Of a stretch of 64,000 nucleotides of DNA, positions 27,601-36,600 are shown in pieces. The stretch's first letter is position 1; every line of letters starts with the position of its first letter. The notes beneath the pieces were generated by a model. That model was not told the DNA's origin. It did no database searches and was given only the letters and a program-made list of their open reading frames with translations. The DNA comes from Salminus brasiliensis (Eukaryota; Chordata; Actinopteri; Characiformes; Bryconidae): the NCBI RefSeq assembly GCF_030463535.1, contig NC_132901.1, positions 4,038,640-4,102,639 of the forward strand, read 5' to 3'. Both the position numbers and the translations under genes were made by a program.

Positions 27601-30600
27601 TTTGAAGACATTTCATGATACACGATATGCCTCATCAAAACATTGTTAAGAACTATGCACTAAATGATGATCATTCAATGTTCATTCACACACTGCACTG
27701 CACTAAATTTAGTTAAGCTCAACTTTGTAATAAAGCCTACAACTGATTAATGATATTTAAAGATCCAGCATACGTTTTTAAATTTCTGTGGAAAATACAT
27801 TTTAGCTGAGAATTTTATGCATTTTAATAAACGTCCAAACATTTTACGTTAAAATGTTTTACAAACATTTAAAATGAGTGTTTTTATACTTTCATTTAGC
27901 TGTATGGGTGTGAACCATATCCAATTACATATTAAGCATCATCTTTTAAATGATAAAAACATTTAGTGCTAGGAGAACACTAAATCAGACCATAAAAAAG
28001 CAAAGAGTAGTTATAGTATATGAATAACATAACTTATCTCAGAGGTAAAATGCTTCAAACCAGAATGTGGAAGTTAGATTTATGTTATGAATGTTAAAAC
28101 ATACAAACCACACTTCAGTTTCAGTATGAAACAGTGCAGCTGGCCTGAGATTTACCAGTAAATTACCAGTTTAGTAAGCTACCCCTACTTACTGAATCTT
28201 GCATGTGAAATTGCTTTTGTAAACTCGACATGTCCCCTATTAATGTAGGAACATGCACTGGATGATGTGGTAGGATGATTCAGTGCATAATGTAAAATGT
28301 GCTATACAAAAGAATGCAGACTAGCTATTTGGTTAGGACCTCACCTCAGCTGGGAGATGTAGGGCAGACACTGAAGGAAACTCCTCACTTCACTCTCTTC
28401 AACTGACCAGCCTCTCAGCTTTACTGGTTTCTTCACTGTTTGGAGTTTCAACACTTCTAGGAGGAGGGAGCTCTTTCTCTTTGAGAGGTCTATGATCCAG
28501 ACTGCAGGAGCTGACTGGTAAACAGGCTGTAATGCTGGAAGAACACTCATGCCTGTTTGAATCTCATAGTCCTTTAAATGTGAGTATAGATCCAGCAGAA
28601 AATCTTCACCATCTACATACGACATCAGTTTCTCTACAGTTTTGTGAATATTCCTTTTCTGATGAACAGCTGCTTGCAGACATAGATCCAGCAGGAACGA
28701 ATGCACTCTTTTTCTCCACTCACCAGTCGCACTCTGAGTGGATTTAAAACTGCATAACAAGAAACAATTCAGAAACACACAAGCAAGAGTATGGGTGATA
28801 ATATGCTTTAAATAACATAGATATTTTAGATTTGATAAGTTGAAACACGATACTTATACAGTGCTGTTTAGTTTGATGTTTCACATCTAGTTATGCATGG
28901 CAAATTATCCTCTTTCAGGCACTTTTTAGCAAGAACAAGAGAAAAGGCAGCAACACTAAAGTTCAGCAGAAACTCTGTAGCTAGTCTTCTTGTGATAGTG
29001 ATAGTTTCAAGGTCCAAAAGTGAACGGATATGCCCTTTAGAGTCTTGGTGGCCTCCCTCATCAGTCTCCCCTGTGCATGGTCACTCACATGTGTAAATCT
29101 AGGCCATAGAGTGCCATATTCCATTCAATTCCTAATGAATGGATGGATTTAAATGAACTACAGTGAATGTTCAGTGATTGGGAATTATTTCCTTGTATTC
29201 ATCCTCTGAATTATACACAACATCTGACTTCTTCCATGTTTCTTCACACAGATTTCCAAGTACTGGAAGAGAGTCTCAGTCCACATAAACAACTCACTGC
29301 TATCTACATACATATACTTCTGAAACCAGACCAGGCAAGCCCAGTGTTGCCTGACTGCCATGTCGTCTAGTCTGATGGCCAAAAAGAACTCCCTTTCAGT
29401 TGACCTCAGAGTCTCTTGGTGCCTCAGTAACTTTCTTTGCTGCTCTCCCATAAAGCTTAGACTGATGAAGAACCCAGGCAACTGTTTGTATACAGAGTCT
29501 CCCCAAACTCATTAACAGTTTTCAAAGTCTTGGGGGCCTCTTTCACTAGTACTCCCTCCTTCTTTCATGGTCACTCACATGTGTAAATCTGCTCTAGAGT
29601 ACACATTTACCAGTTTAATCTAAGAGAGTATATTCTTTTTATAGGCACAATATTTTTAGGTAAATGCTACATGCTGCATTAAACGTACAATAAAAAAGTT
29701 GTCTTTCTATATAAAATATGTATATATATATTTTTTTACCTCAGCTGGGAGATGTAGGGCAGATACTGAAGGAACTTCCTCACTTCACTCTCTTCATCTG
29801 ACCAGCCTCTCAGCTTTACTGGTTTCTTCACTGTTTGGAATTTCAGCACTTCTAGAAAGAGGGAGCTCTTTGTCTCTGAGAGGTCTATGTTCCAGACTGC
29901 AGGAGATGACCGGTAAACTGGCTGTAATGCTGGAAGAACACTCCTGCCTGTTTTAGTCTCGTACTTCTTCATATGTGAGAACAGATCCAGCAAGAAATCA
30001 TCTACACCAGCATCTGCACATGACAGTTCTTCTATACTTTCAAAAGGATCTTCCTGAAGAAGAGTTGCTTGCAGGGACAGATTAAGTAGGAACGACTTTA
30101 CTCTTTCTCTCCACTCGTCACTCTCACTCTGAGGAGATCTGAATCTAAAGAGACAGGAAGTGATCCAGAAACATAAGAAAGAAAGAAATACCATCAGTAG
30201 TGAAAGTACCTTTCCACACTTCTGTTACTACAACACAAATATTTAAACTTCATACTGTATTCCAGTGTCTAACTGTCTTTTAAAAAAGAAACATGAGCTA
30301 TGCTAGAGTGTACAGCTGCAAAAAAATAACCCTTTGGAAGTCCCTGGATTACTGCATTAAAGCAATACCACACCTTTTTTGTCGACACTTTGTCTAATTG
30401 TAAATTGCTGTACAACCAGGTTTTGAGCAATGCTTTTGTAGCCTTTTGCATTTCTACAAGCATTCTGAAAGTCGTTTGCATCATGCATTTTCACTACTAA
30501 CCAATACTTCTAAGGAGTAGTGCAATCTGTTAGTGACCAAGCTTTGTAGGCCTTTATTTAATAGGCAAAACCCACATTTCCAATTTCATCTCCTTTCCTC

Positions 30601-33600
30601 ACTTCAGTTCACTTACTTTCTCTAGCCTGCACTGTGGATGTTTAATCATTGTTTTTAATAAAAGACATGAACAGTACAACTGTGTGTGTCTGTGTTACAA
30701 GTTTAGTTTCATTATATGTCTATAATTGTGACTTATATAGTGATCAGAAAATATTTTATTTGTAACCAGGGTGAAAATCCAAGTAATTACAAAGGCTTAC
30801 TTACTTTGTTTTGCAACTGTATATTCACTATTTACATTTTGCATTTTAACACAATACAGACCATCTACCTTAAGAGGGACTATGACACTCAGTATAACAA
30901 CCTGTAACTGAGCAAATCGGACCGTGATGTAAAACAAACTTTGTACAATGATTTCTGTGTACCATTACACCCTTGTTGGTGACAATTAAAAATAAATAAA
31001 GATTTTAAACCATTGGTTTATACGGTGAAGAACCAGTGTACCAGTGTTACCAAGTTGGAATGACTAATGCAAGGCTGCTAACTGCAATTGCATATATTAC
31101 AGATAATATTGTCTGCTACAAATTGCTCAGTTTCTAACACAAATATATTTCCAGCATGCACTTATGCATATCACAGCTGCAAAACACGCAGTGTGCAAGA
31201 AGCTGAAAATAAAGCATGCTACAGTTAAAAAAATACAATGAAAACATTAAAATGTATCAGCCATGAAAAGTCTTGATATTACAGTAAGACTTACCTCAGC
31301 TGGGATATGTAGGGCATACACTGAAGGAAACGCCTCACTACACCCTCTTCATCTGACCAGCCTCTCAACACTACTGGTTTCTTCGATGTTTGGAGTTTCA
31401 GGACTTCTAGGAAGAGGGAGCTCTTACTCTTCTTAAGGTTAATGTTCCAGACTTCAGGAGCTGACTGGTAAACTGGCTGTAATGCTGGAAGAACACTCCT
31501 GCCTGTTTCAGTCTCATACTTCTTCACATGTGAGAACAGATCCAGCAGGAACTCACACTGATCTGCGGTATTAGTATAATCATCATCTTCATCAAAAGGG
31601 AAGGTTGTGTAGGTGCACACAAATGTCAGCAGCTTGGTTAAACTCTGCCCTGTAGCTGAATCCCACTCTGCTGCTGCGGCAATCAGCTTCACCAAAAACC
31701 GGAGAAGTGTACTTTGTTGTCGACAGAACTCAAAACTGTTAGAAAACAGGAGCCAATTATTATTTCATGTCTGTAATAGAAGTGACTATTTTTCTCTGGA
31801 CTACTTATTTGAACTGATAACCAGTGCTTTATTCCTCGTCTCAAGTGTCCCATTAAATAGAAAAGGGAGGAATCTGGAACTACAAATAAAACACTTCAAC
31901 CCTTCAAAGCATGTTTCGTCCGTTATATCATCTTCTAGAACTACCAATAAAACAATGATAGTGCAGTACAGTAATATATGTGGAGTACACTAAACACTCT
32001 TCTGTGTCCTGATACCAAACAGATAAATAACAGGCTACTTTATAAATCAGCCCAGAGGAAGAGGTTGGATCAGCTGACTTACACTCACGGTGTATAACAG
32101 CAATAAAGGAATTTTTTATTTATTTATTTATTTAAAAATATTTTTCTATCGCAATAAGACTCACCTCAGCTGGGAGATGTAGGGCAGACACTGAAGAAAA
32201 ATCCTCACTACACTCTCTTCAACTGACCAGCCTCTCAGCTTTACTGGTTTCTTCACTGTTTGGAGTTTCAGCACTTCTAGAAAGAGGGAGCTCTTTCTCT
32301 CTGAGAGGTTTATGTTCCAGACTGCAGGAACTGACTGGTAAACTGGCTGTAATGCTGGAAGAACACTCCTGCCTAGTTTCCACTCATAATCCCTCACATG
32401 GGAGTACAGATCCAGCAGAAAATCTTCTACATCAGCATGTGTGCATGATATTAGTTTCTCGACAGCTTGAACAGATCCTATTTGATGGAGAGCAGCTTGT
32501 AGACACAGATCCAGCAGGAATGAATTCACTTTCTTTCTCCACTCATCATTCTCACTCTGTGGAGATTTGAATCTGCAGAGACAGAAAGAGAATCAGAAAT
32601 GCAACAGTAGATGCAGTCAAAATCTCTTCAGGAGCATCTAGAATTGTTCTAGATTACGTTTTCTATGTGTTCTAATGCCAACATCTCACATCTCATAAAA
32701 CACTCATAATAAAATGCAAGAAGATCAGGAGACTACAGAAGGACCGCAATAAACAAGGAAGGACCACAAAAAATAAAAAGTACCATTTATTTTCCATTTC
32801 CTATCTTAATCACAGCTAATTTGAAATGAAATGACTGCTCTAAGTATGCAGCACCATACATTCAGAAAGGAAAATGCTAGCATTGGTGTCCTATAAGCAT
32901 ATGCAGAATACCATTTTATATTGAGCACTGTCAGGCACATCTCTTAGAAAGACAGGATTTTGTGTAAACAAAGGCCTTTCTGGTTAGGACAGGACATACA
33001 GAGAAAGAAAACCTGCTGAGACACTTCTAATAACTAATGCAACACAGCTAACTGCAATCACATGTTTTTTTTAAATAAACATGGCAAACACACCAATAAG
33101 TATTAATTGCATGGCAACCCCACTTGGAAGTGCTGCAAGCATCTCTTACAGTGCTCTTCTAATGGAAAACATCTGAAAATAAAACATCAAATCAAACACT
33201 CACTGAGATCATACATATAACACTTCATCATTAAACATTTTTAAAATACAACACTCACCTCAGCTGGGAGATGTAGGGCAGACACTGAAGGAAACTCCTC
33301 ATTTCATTCTCTTCATCTGACCAGCCTCTCAGCTTTACTGGTTTCTTCACTGTTTGGAGTCTCAGCACTTCTAGAAAGAGGGGGCTCTTTCTCTCTGAGA
33401 GGTCTATGATCCAGACTGCAGGAGCTGACTGGTAAACTGGCTGTAATGCTGGAAGAACACTCCTGCCTGTTTCAGTCTCATAGTCCTTCACATGTGAGTA
33501 CAGATCCAGCAGAAAAGCACACTGATCAACAGGATCACACTCATTTTCAAAAAAAGGGAATGTTGTGTAGGTGCATACAAAGGCAAGTGGCTTGGTAAAA

Positions 33601-36600
33601 TTCTGCCCTGTAGCTGCATCCCACTCTACTGCTGCAGCAATCAGCTTCACCAGAAACTGCAGAACTGCACTTTGTTGTCGACAATACATGAAACTGTTTG
33701 AACAGAGACAGATAAAAAAGATTAAATCAAGTGATCTACTAAACTTTACAATTTCTCTTTTAAAAAGTCGATACTGGCGCCAATCAGCATAGTCCTTACA
33801 TTCCCTCAAGTGCCCCCCTCCCCAAGGTCATGCTTCCGACCACTAAAATCCTGCAGCACTACCAACTACACAGAGATCTGTCCGTAGAACACTAAACACT
33901 TCATTGTGCCCTGAAATCATCAGATAACTGACAGTCTTTACACTCACCTCAGCTGGGAGATGAAGGGAAGACACTGAAGGAAACTCATCACTTCACTCTC
34001 TTCATCTGAGCAGCCTCTCAGCTCTACTGGTTTCTTTACTGTTTGGAGTTTCAGCACTTCTAGGAGGAGGGAGCTCTTTCTCTCTGAGAGATCTACGATC
34101 CAGACTGCTGGAATTAATCCATATAACTTTTTTAAACAGTCAAATTCTGCATCTGTTTTCACAAGGGATTGCAGCTTTATCAAAAAATCACAAACATGAA
34201 ATGGATCCTCTTGGAAAAACTTCAGAACAGATGATACAATGCCACTCTGCTGCCCATTTGATTCAAAAACTGCAGCTCTTAGCACAAGATCACGCTGAAT
34301 GGATTCAATTATCTGTAATTGGTGCTCAGTCTGTATCAGAGAATTATCAGGAAATTCAAACCTGTGGATTTAAACACATATATTAACACAAAGATTTTTT
34401 GAACAAAAAGCTTTTATTTAATGATTACAATACTTAATTTTTTATGCCTAAAAAAGGGTTTTTAGCTAGGTAACTAGAGTTCTAAGCTAGTGACTTTCTA
34501 GGCTGTTAAAAAAGGACACGAAGTTCTCATGACTAAGAACTTCAATGTGTAAACTTAGACAGGAGTTTCAAAGTTGTTAGTAGGGCTGCAACTGTTAAAT
34601 ATTTTTGGAATCGAGTATTCTGTTGATTTTGTGATCGCTTAATTGAGTAATCCTATTTGTCCTTAGTTCTTAATTATTAAAGGAAAAAAGTGGTGTACCC
34701 CCTGCAATAGGCCATCTGAGAATAAATAATACATAACAAAAAGTATAAAGGTACAAATGATTACAAATACTGTAGGCTCTAACAAGTGCTAGTGTTAACA
34801 GTTAGTAATCGTAAACATATGCTGTAGTATGTACTGTTATGGGAGGACAGGTCCGTTTTTACAGTGTATACACTGCACACCGGTCTCTTCATTTTCCACC
34901 ATTGCCATAGAGAGTAAAATAAACTGCGCCGTGTAAAACAATGAGACTGGAGCTGCGCAGTAGTCTACAAGGCAGGAGTGATGCGATAGCAAAGACATTT
35001 AAAAGGGATGGACTTTGGTGACATTAATTATACGAAGCCTCGAGGCAAAGAATTTGCCTTGAACATTTTTTGTAATCAAATTATTCGAGTTACTCGAATA
35101 ATCGTTTCAGGCCTAGTTGTTACCAAATAAATCAATAGTTATCAGCTAACTCCTGGGATTCAGATTGGTGAACTATGAATTCAACATTGTACAAGAAAGC
35201 ATTTGAAGAGAATATAGCAGAGCCATACAAAACACACATTAATATGGACATAAAAAGATTAAATTAAGGATTATAGAATGGCCAAGACATTTTACCCCTA
35301 ACGAAATTATACCCTTTTCTACTAAACTGAGAAACTTTAGCTTTTGCTAAATCTTGGAAAATAGATTTTCCTTGTTACAATTCTTGTTAGCACTGTATTA
35401 CACAGATTTCAGAGTAAATGCAATGCCATATGCCAATATGCAAATAATTACAAAGTGCAGGCATTACTCACCTTAGAGAATTTATTCGTGGAAGTGCCTC
35501 AAAAATCATGCTGCAGGCAGCACTGCTGATCTGATCTGTGCCTTGTCTACAGTGTAGATGAAGGCAGATCTTCTCTGAGCTTTCATTCAGGAATTTTCCA
35601 GCCTTTCTAAATGTGGATGCATCACCCAAAATAGAAAGGTGAATTTGTTTCCCATAGACATCCAGTAAAGTTGTTAAATCTTGGGGTCTCTTATAACCCA
35701 GCGCTAACATCCACATATGGCAGACGGTAGAAGATGTAGCCCTGCAATCATCATAGCTTTAGTTATTGCAATTACTACTGTTACATAGCAAAGACAATCA
35801 CAAAGCCTTTAAGAAACTAACAACCTTACATCAGTGTATACATACCCAAGATGTGCAAGATGTGGTGTGGTTCTGAGAATCATCTCGACCCCAGTGTCAG
35901 ATATAATGCAGTCCTCCAAGCTCAGATGAACCTGTTTGCTACTGGACTGGCTGATCACATAAGACACTGCACAGCACTGATGTGGATCAAGGTCATTTCC
36001 ACTCAAGTCTAAATGATAGTTCACTTTCTCCAGGAACAGCAGGCAAGACTTAGGTGACTGGGACTCATACAAACACTGACACACAAAAACAGCATTAACA
36101 TCATCTTCATCACCCATTATCTGTTCATGCTGAACAAAAGTGTTCATGACTTTCATGAAAAGTCCATCAGAAGCTCTTCTGATCTGATCTTCTAAGAAGA
36201 GATTCTTCAAGAGATCAAGGTTCTGTTGTGATAAAAGTCCGCAGATAAAAGGAATCAGGTGTTTCAGGTGCTTTTGTTCTTCTGCTAGACAAAGTTGAAG
36301 AATCTTGTCAATTTCATCTGGATTTCCAAGAAGCCACAGTGCAGAGAAGAATTCCTGTACAGTGCTGTGCAGAAATGCATGGAACTCTTTCACAGAGGTG
36401 GGGGTGGCTTCAACTGTGATTTTCCTCAGAAAAACTTTACTGATTTCAATCTCATCGCTGTCTATGTTTGGTAGGTTTACAGTTTTCTGCAGTGTTGCAC
36501 TGAAGGCACTTTCCATCAAGGAAAACAGTTGATCTCTAATGTCTTTCATGTATTTGTCGATTTGCCTGAAGGTTTTGTTTCCAGCTTTTTTCAAGTCTTG

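Noticed and set aside
13606-29096. A 67-codon plus-strand frame (MHGKLSSFRHFLART) present three times
   Set aside because: It is part of the duplicated transposon remnant in the b-c introns; conservation reflects duplication, not coding.
15097-30484. A 63-71-codon minus-strand frame (MMQTTFRMLVEMQKATKALL) present three times
   Set aside because: It lies in the c-d intron, is retained because whole units were duplicated, has truncating indels in one copy and shows no domain or splice context.
12003-32570. Plus-strand frames starting MLEEHSCL or MHTK, repeated many times
   Set aside because: They are antisense shadows of the minus-strand NLR repeat exons and recur only because the exons recur.
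11123-33693. The repeat units taken as three separate NLR genes
   Set aside because: Only one CARD exon and one NACHT exon exist. No start exon, promoter-like motif or terminal exon lies between units, and all junctions stay in phase 2.
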